Counted from the stretch's first letter, positions 14,592 to 22,960 are shown. The stretch: 35,325 nt of DNA from Candidatus Ruminococcus intestinipullorum (GCA_018883985.1 JAHLFA010000086.1:1-35325); one strand, 5' to 3'. Translations and numbers: made by a program. The notes: generated by a model from the sequence alone, not told the origin.

Positions 14592-15497
14592 ATGAGACGA
14601 GTAAAACATCTGATTGGTTATCAGTGTGAAGATACAGCTTCAGGTAATTATCTAGGGCAAGGAATTGGGATTGGTGTCTTAGATACAGGGATTTCACCGC
14701 ATCCTGATTTTGGGGAACGCATACGCAAATTTCATGATTTTGTAAATCAAGAACAGAAAATGTACGATGATAGTGGACATGGAACACACGTTGCAGGTAT
14801 TCTTGCAGGAGATGGAAGAGCTTCTCGTGGTTATTACAAAGGGATGGCACCAAAGGCAGAGCTTTTCATAGGTAAGGTATTAGATAAGAAAGGCAATGGG
14901 ACTGTTTGGAATGTAATACAAGGAATAGAGTGGATTCTTAGTAACTATCAGGAATATGGAATCCGAATTGTGAACATTTCAGTTGGTACCAATCCAGAAT
15001 TGAATAAAATGCAAAAGCGTCAGTTAATTTTGGGAGTGGAGAGGTTGTGGGATGCAGGGCTTGTAGTAGTTGCATCTGCAGGGAACTATGGACCGAAAAA
15101 AGGAAGTGTGGCAGTACCAGGGGTGAGTAAAAAGGTGATTACAGTTGGGGTGTATGATGGGGAATGGATGAACCATAGATATCAAGAGGGGCTTTGGAAA
15201 TATTCTGGGATTGGTCCAACAGATGCCTGTGTAATAAAACCCGACGTAATGGCTCCTGGACTACGAATTATTAGCTGTAATCGAATGAGAGAAAATCGGA
15301 AGATGGGATGGTATACCACAAAAAGTGGAACTTCAATGGCAGCTCCAGTAGTGGCAGGTGCCATTGCATGTTTACTTTCCAAATATCCAGATATGAGTAA
15401 TGTAGAGGTTAAGTTACGACTTTGGGAAACATGTAGGAGGCTGAAAGAAGAAGGTACAGGTTGGGGAATGTTAAATGTAGAACGACTATTGAAATAA
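14592..15497 (+). CDS. Subtilisin-like serine protease, intracellular type
   Basis: This is a 301-aa S8 peptidase with the whole triad: D31 in VLDTGI, H63 in SGHGTHVAG and S248 in GTSMAAP, with oxyanion Asn N165 in SAGN. There is no signal peptide and no long propeptide. The short N-terminus (MRRVKHLIGYQCEDT) resembles the LIPY inhibitory extension of Bacillus intracellular subtilisins, but with Gly in place of Pro. It is thus probably cytoplasmic. The ribosome site is weak (AAAGGTG at about 14575). It is divergent from the Cys/Gly-rich gene across 125 bases and ends at a perfect hairpin. The substrate is unknown; processing of the neighbouring peptide is possible but unproven. Confidence 0.9.
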   Translation: MRRVKHLIGYQCEDTASGNYLGQGIGIGVLDTGISPHPDFGERIRKFHDFVNQEQKMYDDSGHGTHVAGILAGDGRASRGYYKGMAPKAELFIGKVLDKKGNGTVWNVIQGIEWILSNYQEYGIRIVNISVGTNPELNKMQKRQLILGVERLWDAGLVVVASAGNYGPKKGSVAVPGVSKKVITVGVYDGEWMNHRYQEGLWKYSGIGPTDACVIKPDVMAPGLRIISCNRMRENRKMGWYTTKSGTSMAAPVVAGAIACLLSKYPDMSNVEVKLRLWETCRRLKEEGTGWGMLNVERLLK

Positions 15498-15540
15498 ACA
15501 AAAAGGTGTCAAGAAAAAATACTTGACACCTTTTTGTTTT
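15497..15540 (+). terminator. Strong intrinsic terminator after the subtilisin gene
   Basis: A perfect 17-bp stem (15497-15513 with 15522-15538), with an 8-base A-rich loop and a T-rich right arm. The right arm contains the -35 box of the next operon. Confidence 0.9.
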
Positions 15541-15551
15541 TAGTATATGAT
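15523..15551 (+). promoter_or_regulatory. Promoter of the ylxM-ffh operon
   Basis: Perfect TTGACA (15523-15528), 17-base spacer, TATGAT (15546-15551). Transcription would begin near 15558, leaving only about 10 bases before the ylxM ATG. The -35 lies in the terminator stem of the upstream gene. Confidence 0.8.
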
Positions 15552-15567
15552 GGCATAGGTGATTTCA

Positions 15568-15924
15568 ATGAATGAAATATTAGAACAAGGGTTATTGTAC
15601 GACTTTTATGGAGAGCTTCTTACAAGTCACCAAAAAGAAATTTACGAACAGTTTGTTTTAGAGGATTTATCTCTAGGGGAAATTGCAAATGAAGCAGGGA
15701 TTAGCCGTCAAGGTGTTCATGATTTGGTAAAGCGTTGTCAGCGAACACTAGAGGGGTATGAGAAGAAGTTACATTTGGTAGAAAAGTTTCTTTCCATTCA
15801 AGAGAAAATTCGTGAAATAGATAAAGTACTGGATTCTTATGAGTCTAAAGAAGAGATGAAGGCTTCTAAAGAGATGATTGAGAAGATTCGAAGAATTTCA
15901 GATACTATTATAGAGGAGTTATAG
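15568..15924 (+). CDS. ylxM: YlxM/p13-family helix-turn-helix protein, SRP-associated
   Basis: This is a 118-aa DNA- or RNA-binding protein always found before ffh in Firmicutes and Mollicutes; in streptococci it modulates the signal recognition particle. It has an HTH at about residues 30-58 (LSLGEIANEAGISRQGVHDLVKRC) and a C-terminal helical, charged region. ATG 15568 is chosen with AGGTG (15557-15561) as the site; a GTG at 15559 would start inside that site. The ffh start follows one base after the stop. Confidence 0.92.
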   Translation: MNEILEQGLLYDFYGELLTSHQKEIYEQFVLEDLSLGEIANEAGISRQGVHDLVKRCQRTLEGYEKKLHLVEKFLSIQEKIREIDKVLDSYESKEEMKASKEMIEKIRRISDTIIEEL

Positions 15925-15925
15925 C

Positions 15926-17278
15926 ATGGCATTTGATAGTTTAACAGAAAAACTTCAAAACGTATTTAAAAACCTCCGTAGTAAGGGGCGTTTGACTGAA
16001 GATGATGTGAAAATCGCATTAAAAGAAGTGAAGATGGCACTTTTGGAGGCTGATGTAAATTTCAAGGTCGTAAAGAAGTTTGTAAAAGATGTACAGGAAC
16101 GTGCTGTGGGTCAGGATGTTATGAATGGACTGAACCCAGGGCAGATGGTAATTAAGATTGTAAATGAAGAACTGGTCCAATTGATGGGATCGGATTTGAC
16201 AGAAATTAAGCTTCAGCCAGGAGGTGCAATTACTGTCATAATGATGGCTGGTTTGCAGGGAGCTGGTAAGACAACTACGACTGCAAAGCTTGCTGGAAAG
16301 TTTAAGCTAAAGGGAAAGAAACCTTTATTGGTAGCGTGTGACGTATATCGACCAGCAGCAATTAAGCAGCTTCAGATTAACGGAGAAAAGCAAGGTGTAG
16401 AAGTATTCTCCATGGGAGATAAAAATAAGCCTGCTAATATAGCGAAAGCAGCGTTAGAACATGCCAAAAAGAATGGAAATAATATCGTCATTCTAGATAC
16501 AGCAGGACGTCTTCATATTGATGAAGATATGATGGCTGAATTACAAGAGATTAAAGAAACAGTCGATGTACACCAGACAATTCTTGTAGTAGATGCAATG
16601 ACTGGACAGGATGCAGTCAATGTAGCTGGTAAGTTTCATGATCAAATTGGCATAGATGGAGTTATTGTTACAAAGTTAGATGGAGATACCAGAGGTGGTG
16701 CTGCACTTTCAATTAAAGCTGTCACAGGATGTCCAATTCTATACGTTGGTATGGGAGAAAAGCTGTCTGATTTAGAACAGTTTTATCCTGACCGTATGGC
16801 TTCTCGTATTTTAGGAATGGGGGATGTATTGACCCTGATTGAAAAAGCAAGCGAGGAGTTAGATGAAGACAAAGCAAGGCATATGGCCGAGAAGATGAAG
16901 AAGGCACAGTTTGATTTTGAGGATTATTTGGAAAGTATGAATCAGATGAAGAAGATGGGAGGCCTTTCTAGTATCTTAGGAATGATGCCTGGATTGGGTG
17001 GACTTGGAGCAAAGATGCCAGAATTAGACTCAGAGGAAAATGAGAAGAAGATGGCACGTATGGAAGCAATTATCCAGTCTATGACAGTGGAAGAAAGACG
17101 AGATCCAGATTTATTGAATCCTTCTAGGAAGCATCGTATTGCAAAGGGCGCAGGTGTGGATATTTCAGAAGTAAACCGTATGGTAAAACAGTTTAACGAA
17201 TCTAGGAAGTTGATGAAGAAGCTTCCTGGAATGATGGGCAAAGGTGGTAAGAAAGGTAGATTTAAGCTTCCTTTTTAA
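15926..17278 (+). CDS. ffh: Signal recognition particle GTPase Ffh
   Basis: Ffh binds signal sequences of nascent membrane and secreted proteins and docks with FtsY. The 450-aa protein has the N domain (1-90), then the G domain with G1 GLQGAGKTTTTAKLAG (about 109-124), DTAGRLHIDEDMM and TKLDGDTRGGAALS. The Met-rich M domain (about 300-450) carries SILGMMPGLGG and the RNA-binding MEAIIQSMT...RI.KGAG region. Length and motifs are canonical. It is one base from ylxM and 45 bases from rpsP, so is probably co-transcribed with both. Confidence 0.98.
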   Translation: MAFDSLTEKLQNVFKNLRSKGRLTEDDVKIALKEVKMALLEADVNFKVVKKFVKDVQERAVGQDVMNGLNPGQMVIKIVNEELVQLMGSDLTEIKLQPGGAITVIMMAGLQGAGKTTTTAKLAGKFKLKGKKPLLVACDVYRPAAIKQLQINGEKQGVEVFSMGDKNKPANIAKAALEHAKKNGNNIVILDTAGRLHIDEDMMAELQEIKETVDVHQTILVVDAMTGQDAVNVAGKFHDQIGIDGVIVTKLDGDTRGGAALSIKAVTGCPILYVGMGEKLSDLEQFYPDRMASRILGMGDVLTLIEKASEELDEDKARHMAEKMKKAQFDFEDYLESMNQMKKMGGLSSILGMMPGLGGLGAKMPELDSEENEKKMARMEAIIQSMTVEERRDPDLLNPSRKHRIAKGAGVDISEVNRMVKQFNESRKLMKKLPGMMGKGGKKGRFKLPF

Positions 17279-17323
17279 CACATAAATAACAAGAATGAAA
17301 AATTTTAAGAAGAGGTGAAAGAA

Positions 17324-17569
17324 ATGGCAGTAAAAATTAGATTAAAAAGAATGGGACAAAAGAAAGCTCCTTTTTATAGAATCGTAGTAGCTGATGCAAG
17401 AGCCCCAAGAGATGGAAAATTCATCGAAGAAATTGGAACATATGATCCAAACCAAAATCCTAGCGTATTCAAAGTAGATGAAGAAGCAGCGAAAAAATGG
17501 TTAAACAATGGAGCACAACCTACAGAAGTAGTAGGAAAGATCTTTAAAGCAGCTGGAATTGAAAAATAA
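17324..17569 (+). CDS. rpsP: 30S ribosomal protein bS16
   Basis: This is an 81-aa small-subunit protein needed for 16S rRNA folding. [20 protein letters not shown] is the canonical N-terminus and GTYDPNQNP follows. ATG 17324 is used; an upstream in-frame GTG at 17315 lies within the AGAGGTG ribosome site. It is followed by khpA after 23 bases, the usual Firmicute order. Confidence 0.98.
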   Translation: MAVKIRLKRMGQKKAPFYRIVVADARAPRDGKFIEEIGTYDPNQNPSVFKVDEEAAKKWLNNGAQPTEVVGKIFKAAGIEK

Positions 17570-17592
17570 GCTGTATCGCGGAGGTACGCGTT

Positions 17593-17823
17593 ATGAGAGA
17601 ATTAGTAGAAGTGATTGCAAAGGCACTTGTAGATCATCCAGAAAGTGTAGAAGTATCTGAACGTGAGGATGGAAGAACAACAATCATTGAAGTCCGTGTT
17701 GCTGAAGGTGATATGGGAAAAGTGATTGGAAAACAAGGCAGAATTGCAAAAGCAATCCGTGCTGTTGTGAAGGCAGCAGCTACAAAGGAAGAAAAAAAGG
17801 TTGTTGTAGACATTGTACAATAA
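17593..17823 (+). CDS. khpA: KH-domain RNA-binding protein KhpA
   Basis: This is a 76-aa single KH domain, with the GxxG loop in VIGKQGRIAKAI. With KhpB it binds RNA and affects cell division and cell-wall synthesis in streptococci. A GGAGG lies upstream of the ATG. After its stop comes a hairpin with a U tract, so many transcripts may end here before rimM. Confidence 0.95.
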   Translation: MRELVEVIAKALVDHPESVEVSEREDGRTTIIEVRVAEGDMGKVIGKQGRIAKAIRAVVKAAATKEEKKVVVDIVQ

Positions 17824-17831
17824 CAGACAGG

Positions 17832-17876
17832 AAAAGGGACAGGCTTCAGTTTCTGAAGGAACTGCCCCTTTTTTAT
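17832..17876 (+). terminator. Operon-internal terminator or attenuator between khpA and rimM
   Basis: AAAAGGGACAG and CTGCCCCTTTT pair with one mismatch, around a nested CTTCAG-TTT-CTGAAG hairpin, and a run of six T follows. It has all the marks of an intrinsic terminator inside a co-directional operon. I see no strong promoter between it and rimM, so read-through may set the rimM/trmD level. Confidence 0.75.
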
Positions 17877-17921
17877 TAAACGAAGAAAAGCTAGATTTGT
17901 ACAATAGAACAGGAGAGAGCT

Positions 17922-18440
17922 ATGGAACAGTTTTTTCAGGTAGGTGTGATTTCATCAACCCATGGAATTCGTGGAGAAGTCAAGGTTTTTCCTACCACAG
18001 ATAATCCACAACGTTTTAAAAAATTAAAAGAAGTTTTATTAGATACAGGAAAAGAGCAATTGACTTTGGAAGTACAAGGTGTTAAATTTTTCAAACAATT
18101 TGTAATTGTAAAATTCAAAGGCATTGATAATATAAACGAAATTGAGCAGTACAAAGGATGTAGCTTGCTTGTAAGCAGAGAAAATGCAGTTAAATTAAAA
18201 AAAGATGAGTATTTCATTGCTGATTTGATTGGAATGAAAGTCTATACAGACGATAGGGAAGACTTAGAAGAAGTTTTTGGGATTTTGAAAGATGTTATTC
18301 AAACAGGAGCAAATGAGGTCTATGTGATAGATTCGTATGAGCATGGAGAAGTTTTAATCCCAGCAATCAGGCAGTGTATTTTAGATGTAGATATAGAGAA
18401 GCAGCGAATGGAAATACATTTGATGGATGGCTTAATTTAG
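17922..18440 (+). CDS. rimM: Ribosome maturation factor RimM
   Basis: RimM aids 30S head assembly and binds uS19. The 172-aa product has the N-terminal barrel ([22 protein letters not shown]) and the C-terminal PRC-barrel (IGMKVYTDD... through ...[23 protein letters not shown]), both standard. AGGAGAG precedes ATG 17922. It is separated from khpA by a hairpin-U-tract and from trmD by 29 bases. Confidence 0.97.
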   Translation: MEQFFQVGVISSTHGIRGEVKVFPTTDNPQRFKKLKEVLLDTGKEQLTLEVQGVKFFKQFVIVKFKGIDNINEIEQYKGCSLLVSRENAVKLKKDEYFIADLIGMKVYTDDREDLEEVFGILKDVIQTGANEVYVIDSYEHGEVLIPAIRQCILDVDIEKQRMEIHLMDGLI

Positions 18441-18469
18441 GAACTTAAGCAGAAAGAGTAGGAAAATAT

Positions 18470-19228
18470 ATGAACTTTCATATTATGACATTGTTTCCAG
18501 ACATGGTGATGAATGGCCTAAGCACAAGCATTATAGGACGAGCTGTGAATCAAGGATATTTATCAATTGAAGCGATAAATATTCGTGATTATGCATTTAA
18601 TAAGCATCAGAGCGTGGATGACTATCCATATGGTGGAGGTGCAGGAATGTTGATGCAGGCAGAACCTGTTTATCAAGCATATGAGCATATAGCTTCAAAA
18701 CTTTCCAAAAAGCCAAGAGTTGTTTATTTATCACCTCAAGGAAAAACATTTTCTCAGAAAATGGCAGAAGAATTTGCAAAAGAAGAAGATTTGGTACTTT
18801 TATGTGGGCATTATGAAGGAATTGACGAGAGAGTTTTAGAAGAAATTGTTACAGACTATGTATCCATAGGAGATTATGTGCTTACAGGAGGAGAACTTCC
18901 TGCAATGGTTATGATTGATGCGATATCTAGATTGATACCAGGAGTGTTGCACAATGACGTATCAGCGGAGTTTGAAACTTTTCAGGATTATTTATTAGAA
19001 TATCCACAGTATTCACGCCCAGAAGAATGGCATGGAAAAAAGGTGCCTAGTGTTCTTTTATCTGGTCATCATGCAAATATTGATAAATGGAGAAGAGAAC
19101 AGTCTATAGTTAGAACAAGAAAAGCAAGACCTGATTTGTTAAAAAAATGCATAGAGCAGGGGCTTTTAAGCAAAAAAGAATTGCAATTTTTAAAGGAATT
19201 AGAGGAAAATAGTACTAAAAATACTTGA
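18470..19228 (+). CDS. trmD: tRNA (guanine-37-N1) methyltransferase TrmD
   Basis: TrmD uses SAM to make m1G37, which prevents frameshifting. The 252-aa SPOUT-family protein shows the opening FHIMTLFPDMV, the DDYPYGGGAGM block, the SAM-knot segments YLSPQG, LLCGHYEGIDERV and SIGDYVLTGGELPA, and SRPEEWHGKKVP toward the C-terminus. The stop codon lies within the -35 box of the rplS promoter. Confidence 0.98.
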   Translation: MNFHIMTLFPDMVMNGLSTSIIGRAVNQGYLSIEAINIRDYAFNKHQSVDDYPYGGGAGMLMQAEPVYQAYEHIASKLSKKPRVVYLSPQGKTFSQKMAEEFAKEEDLVLLCGHYEGIDERVLEEIVTDYVSIGDYVLTGGELPAMVMIDAISRLIPGVLHNDVSAEFETFQDYLLEYPQYSRPEEWHGKKVPSVLLSGHHANIDKWRREQSIVRTRKARPDLLKKCIEQGLLSKKELQFLKELEENSTKNT

Positions 19229-19253
19229 AACTAAATTCTATATATGATAAAAT
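19225..19253 (+). promoter_or_regulatory. Promoter of rplS overlapping the trmD stop
   Basis: TTGAAA (19225-19230), 17-base spacer, TAAAAT (19248-19253). The -35 includes the trmD TGA. The predicted start near 19260 yields a leader of about 70 bases that holds the L19-leader-like hairpin. Confidence 0.8.
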
Positions 19254-19272
19254 ACAAAAGTTGTGAAAAGGG

Positions 19273-19311
19273 AGATGGTCCTCTGGTACCCGAGTGGTAT
19301 TAAGAACGTCT
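19273..19311 (+). ncRNA. L19-leader-like hairpin upstream of rplS
   Basis: AGATG pairs with (C)GTCT at the base, GTCCT with AGAAC in the middle (one mismatch), and TGGTACC with GGTATTA at the tip around a CGAGT loop. Firmicutes carry a known autoregulatory L19 leader in this position. Position and hairpin fit, but I cannot run the covariance model. Confidence 0.6.
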
Positions 19312-19330
19312 AAAATGAAGGAGGAACACA

Positions 19331-19678
19331 ATGAACGAAATTATTAGAAAAATTGAAGCTGAACAATTAAAAGAAAACGCACCAGAGTTTAACGTTGGTG
19401 ATACAGTAAGAGTTTTCGCTAAAATTAAAGAAGGAAATCGTGAAAGAATTCAGGTTTTCGAAGGAACAGTTTTGAAAAAACAAGGTGGCGGTGTAAGAGC
19501 TACATTTACTGTTAGAAAATTCTCTAATGGAATCGGTGTTGAAAAGACATGGCCAATTCACTCTCCACACGTAGAAAAAGTAGAAGTTGTGCGTAGAGGT
19601 AAAGTAAGAAGAGCAAAACTTAACTACTTAAGACAACGTATTGGTAAAGCAGCTAAGGTAAAAGAATTAGTAAAATAG
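19331..19678 (+). CDS. rplS: 50S ribosomal protein bL19
   Basis: bL19 lies at the subunit interface. The 115-aa protein has the canonical core [32 protein letters not shown], the [15 protein letters not shown] block and the C-terminal [24 protein letters not shown] is just upstream. The gene has its own promoter and leader as well as possible read-through from trmD, and ends at a hairpin. Confidence 0.98.
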   Translation: MNEIIRKIEAEQLKENAPEFNVGDTVRVFAKIKEGNRERIQVFEGTVLKKQGGGVRATFTVRKFSNGIGVEKTWPIHSPHVEKVEVVRRGKVRRAKLNYLRQRIGKAAKVKELVK

Positions 19679-19688
19679 TAATCATATG

Positions 19689-19722
19689 AGGGACAATTAC
19701 AAATTTGTAGTTTGTCCCTTTT
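19689..19722 (+). terminator. Intrinsic terminator after rplS
   Basis: AGGGACAA and TTGTCCCT pair, with an inner near-palindrome (TTACAAATTTGTAG) extending the stem, followed by TTTT. It separates rplS from lepB. Confidence 0.8.
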
Positions 19723-19749
19723 CTGTTTATTTATAGAAAGGACAGGAAG

Positions 19750-20349
19750 ATGCAGGACTTGAAATTCGGAAAAAAACGTAGAAAACAGGTCTTAAAAAGA
19801 AAAAAGCAAATCAATCGAGAAAAGAGAAATAAACAACCCATTTTAGGCTGGATATTTCAAATATTAGGAGTTTGTATTTTAGCATTTGTTCTAGTATTCT
19901 ACTTTGGACAAAGGATTAGTAATACAGGAGAATCTATGAAACCACAGTTGAATAATGGAGATATCGTATTAGTCAATAGATTGGTATATGATGCAATGTC
20001 ACCAAAGAGAGGAGATATTATTGCATTTAAGCCAAATGGAAATGAAAACATGCATTATTCTATCAAGCGTATTGTTGGACTTCCAGGAGAGAGTGTTCAA
20101 ATTCAAGATGGAAAAGTATATATAGATGGAAATGAGCTTAAAGAGGATATCTATGTAGAAGAGGTAGACAAGCCAGGGATTGCAGAGCAGGTAATTGAGC
20201 TTGGAAGTGATGAATATTTTGTGCTGGGAGATAATACAGAAAATAGTGATGATAGTAGGATGGCGAATATAGGGAATATAAAACGCTCTGATATAGATGG
20301 AAAAATTTGGTTCCATTTTGGTAAAGGGCAGTTTGGATTTGTAAAATAG
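19750..20349 (+). CDS. lepB: Signal peptidase I (first of two)
   Basis: This membrane protease cleaves Sec/Tat signal peptides at the outer face. The 199-aa protein has a strongly basic N-terminus (KKRRKQVLKRKKQINREKRNK), then one transmembrane helix (about 33-53). The nucleophile Ser is in GESMKPQL, the general-base Lys in YSIKRIVGLPGE, and the GDNTENSDDSR box lies near the C-terminus. It lies 71 bases after rplS and 14 before rbgA. The final box is slightly unusual (usual form GDN...SxDSR, here NSDDSR but intact). A second copy lies downstream of rbgA. Confidence 0.94.
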   Translation: MQDLKFGKKRRKQVLKRKKQINREKRNKQPILGWIFQILGVCILAFVLVFYFGQRISNTGESMKPQLNNGDIVLVNRLVYDAMSPKRGDIIAFKPNGNENMHYSIKRIVGLPGESVQIQDGKVYIDGNELKEDIYVEEVDKPGIAEQVIELGSDEYFVLGDNTENSDDSRMANIGNIKRSDIDGKIWFHFGKGQFGFVK

Positions 20350-20363
20350 CAGGAGGGAAATAT

Positions 20364-21215
20364 ATGCATTTTCAATGGTATCCAGGTCATATGACAAAAG
20401 CAAAGCGTATGATGCAGGAGAATATAAAGTTAATTGATTTGGTGATTGAATTGGTAGATGCAAGGCTGCCAATGAGTAGCAGAAATCCAGATATAGATGA
20501 ATTAGGAAAACAGAAAGCACGATTGATTCTTTTGAATAAGTCAGATTTAGCAGATGACAGGTGTAATGAAGAATGGGAAAATTTCTTTAAAGAGAAAGGT
20601 TTTTCAGTCGTAAAGGTAAATTCAAAAAAAGGAAATGGAATCAAATCCATACAAAGTGTTATTCAGGAAGCATGTAAGGAGAAGATTGAAAGGGATAGGA
20701 AGCGTGGAATTTTAAATCGTCCGGTTCGTGCAATGGTTGTTGGTATACCAAATGTGGGAAAATCAACTTTTATCAATGCTTTGGCAGGAAAAGCGTGTAC
20801 GAAAACAGGGAATAAGCCAGGAGTAACAAAAGGAAAGCAATGGATTCGTTTAAACAAACAGGTAGAGCTTTTAGATACCCCTGGAATTTTATGGCCTAAG
20901 TTTGAAGACCAAATAGTAGGACTTCGTCTTGCATTTATAGGTTCTATTAAAGATGAGATACTTAATTCACAAGAGCTGGCGGCAGAGTTGATATCTTTTC
21001 TTCAGGAAAAGTATACGGGTATTCTTGCAGAAAAGTATGAAATAGATGAACAACAGGATAAATATGTTTGCTTAGAAGAGATTGCAAAAAAACGTCACTG
21101 TTTAGTAAGAGGCAATGAATTGGATTTGGATAAAGCGGCGAGATTGGTATTGGATGATTTTAGAAATGGTAGATTGGGGAAAATTACACTAGAATTTCCA
21201 CAGGATTATAGTTAG
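20364..21215 (+). CDS. rbgA: Ribosome biogenesis GTPase RbgA/YlqF
   Basis: RbgA drives late 50S assembly. In this 283-aa circularly permuted GTPase the G4 motif NKSDLAD comes before G1 (GIPNVGKSTF) and G3 (DTPG), with the starting WYPGHMTKAKRMM family signature. The C-terminal domain binds the ribosome. AGGAGG lies upstream of the ATG. It is placed between the two signal peptidase genes. Confidence 0.97.
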   Translation: MHFQWYPGHMTKAKRMMQENIKLIDLVIELVDARLPMSSRNPDIDELGKQKARLILLNKSDLADDRCNEEWENFFKEKGFSVVKVNSKKGNGIKSIQSVIQEACKEKIERDRKRGILNRPVRAMVVGIPNVGKSTFINALAGKACTKTGNKPGVTKGKQWIRLNKQVELLDTPGILWPKFEDQIVGLRLAFIGSIKDEILNSQELAAELISFLQEKYTGILAEKYEIDEQQDKYVCLEEIAKKRHCLVRGNELDLDKAARLVLDDFRNGRLGKITLEFPQDYS

Positions 21216-21261
21216 AATAAAAGAATCACAGTAATAGATGTGGAAAGGGGATTTAGAAAAC

Positions 21262-21813
21262 ATGCAAGAAAAGAAAAAAAGTGTAATTAGAGAAGCTTTC
21301 GAGTGGATTGTTTATTTTTTAATTGTTATTGTGCTAACTTATCTTTTCCTAACGTATGTTGGTCAGAGAACTTGTGTTAGTGGGCGTTCTATGGAGCCTA
21401 CACTTGCCAATGGAGATAGTTTGATTGTGGATAAAATTACATACCGATTTAAAGACCCAGAGCGTTATGATATCATAGTATTTCCTTATCAATATGAGCA
21501 AGATGTTTATTATATTAAGAGAATTATAGGATTACCAGGAGAAACTGTTCAGGTAATGAATGGAAAAGTGTATATAAATGGAGAAGAGCTATTAGATGAA
21601 CACTATGGTGCAGAAGAGATGGAAAGTGCAGGGATGGCTGCACAGCCAATTGTGTTGGGGGCAGATGAATATTTTGTGTTAGGTGATAATAGAAATCATA
21701 GCTCTGATAGTAGGGATCCTAGTGTGGGTATATTAAAAAGGGAAAATTTAGTTGGAAAAGCGTGGTTGAGAGTTTGGCCTTTTGATACAATAGGGTTTAT
21801 TAAACACGATTAA
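21262..21813 (+). CDS. lepB: Signal peptidase I (second of two)
   Basis: This is a 183-aa paralogue of the enzyme at 19750. One transmembrane helix (about 13-35) follows a short basic N-terminus, then come Ser in GRSMEPTL, Lys in YYIKRIIGLPGE and GDNRNHSSDSRDP. Both catalytic residues are present. ATG 21262, with AAGGGG upstream, is preferred to ATG 21238, which has no ribosome site. Compared with the first copy it lacks the very basic N-terminal extension. Multiple SipS-like enzymes with overlapping specificity are common in Firmicutes. Confidence 0.94.
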   Translation: MQEKKKSVIREAFEWIVYFLIVIVLTYLFLTYVGQRTCVSGRSMEPTLANGDSLIVDKITYRFKDPERYDIIVFPYQYEQDVYYIKRIIGLPGETVQVMNGKVYINGEELLDEHYGAEEMESAGMAAQPIVLGADEYFVLGDNRNHSSDSRDPSVGILKRENLVGKAWLRVWPFDTIGFIKHD

Positions 21814-21834
21814 AAAAGAAGAATAGGGAATAAC

Positions 21835-22602
21835 ATGAAAACAATTAGTGAAGTGAAACAGGAATTTGAGCTTGCCAAGGGGGATAGAGAAAAGCTCTAT
21901 CTACAATATACAGATGATACAAGACAAGGTGTTAAGAATTTAATTCAAAAATATAAACGTGCCGATAGACAACTTCAATTAGAATATAAGAGATTAGAAA
22001 TGATGAGTACCTATGAAAAAATGCATGAAAAGGAGGGGCTCATTTGTGGGATTGACGAAGCGGGAAGAGGACCACTTGCTGGCCCTGTAGTTGCAGCGGC
22101 GGTGATTTTACCAAAAGATTGCAAAATTCTTTATCTAAATGATTCCAAAAAGCTCACAGCAAAAAGAAGAGATAGTTTGTTTGATGAGATACAAGAAAAG
22201 GCAATTGCAGTTGGAGTAGGAATTGTAGGTTCGGAAAGAATCGATGAAATTAATATTTTGCAGGCTACGTATGAGGCTATGAAAATGGCAGTGGCAAATT
22301 TAAAATATGAACCAAATCTTCTCTTAAATGATGCAGTAACAATTCCAAATTTAGAAATTCCACAAATTCCGATTATTCATGGAGATGCAAAAAGTGTTTC
22401 CATTGCAGCGGCAAGTATCATAGCGAAAGTTACAAGAGATAGAATGATGGCGGAATATGATAAGATTTTCCCAGAGTATGGATTTGCTGACAATAAGGGG
22501 TATGGGTCTGCATCACATATAGAAGCATTGAAAGAAAATGGTCCATCTTTTATACATAGAAGAAGTTTTTTGAAAAATTTTATGAACGATTTTAAGGAGT
22601 AA
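21835..22602 (+). CDS. rnhB: Ribonuclease HII
   Basis: RNase HII removes ribonucleotides and RNA from RNA/DNA hybrids. Of 255 aa, the first 68 form a helical N-terminal extension typical of Firmicute enzymes. The catalytic core begins CGIDEAGRGPLAGP (D74, E75) and continues with LLLNDAV and HGDAKSVSIAAASIIAKVTRD. It is directly followed by yraN after 4 bases. Confidence 0.96.
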   Translation: MKTISEVKQEFELAKGDREKLYLQYTDDTRQGVKNLIQKYKRADRQLQLEYKRLEMMSTYEKMHEKEGLICGIDEAGRGPLAGPVVAAAVILPKDCKILYLNDSKKLTAKRRDSLFDEIQEKAIAVGVGIVGSERIDEINILQATYEAMKMAVANLKYEPNLLLNDAVTIPNLEIPQIPIIHGDAKSVSIAAASIIAKVTRDRMMAEYDKIFPEYGFADNKGYGSASHIEALKENGPSFIHRRSFLKNFMNDFKE

Positions 22603-22606
22603 AATA

Positions 22607-22960
22607 ATGCAGCAGAATAATCGAGAGGTTGGGGAAAAATACGAACGGATTGCAGCTGCTTATTTACAGTCTTTAGGGTATAAAATATTAGAATATAATT
22701 ATCGATGTCCAATGGGGGAGATTGATTTAATTGCCCAAGATGGAGAGTATTTGGTATTTTGTGAAGTAAAGTATAGAAAAACAAAGTCTAAGGGAACTGC
22801 ACTAGAGGCTGTAGGAAGACAAAAGCAGCGAACAATTTGTAGATGTGCTTTACACTATATGGTGAGAATGGGACAAATGGAAGCACCGATAAGATTTGAT
22901 GTGATAGGTTTTGAAGGCGAGGAGAGAATTCATATTCAGGATGCTTTCCAAAATAGATAG
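22607..22960 (+). CDS. yraN: YraN family protein (UPF0102)
   Basis: This is a 117-aa protein with the restriction-endonuclease-like fold. The motif NYRCPMGEIDLIAQDGE...FCEVKYRK gives a G-E-I-D ... E-x-K nuclease signature. The function is not established for most members; a role in DNA processing or natural transformation has been suggested. The neighbour order rnhB-yraN is conserved across Firmicutes. Confidence 0.93.
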   Translation: MQQNNREVGEKYERIAAAYLQSLGYKILEYNYRCPMGEIDLIAQDGEYLVFCEVKYRKTKSKGTALEAVGRQKQRTICRCALHYMVRMGQMEAPIRFDVIGFEGEERIHIQDAFQNR

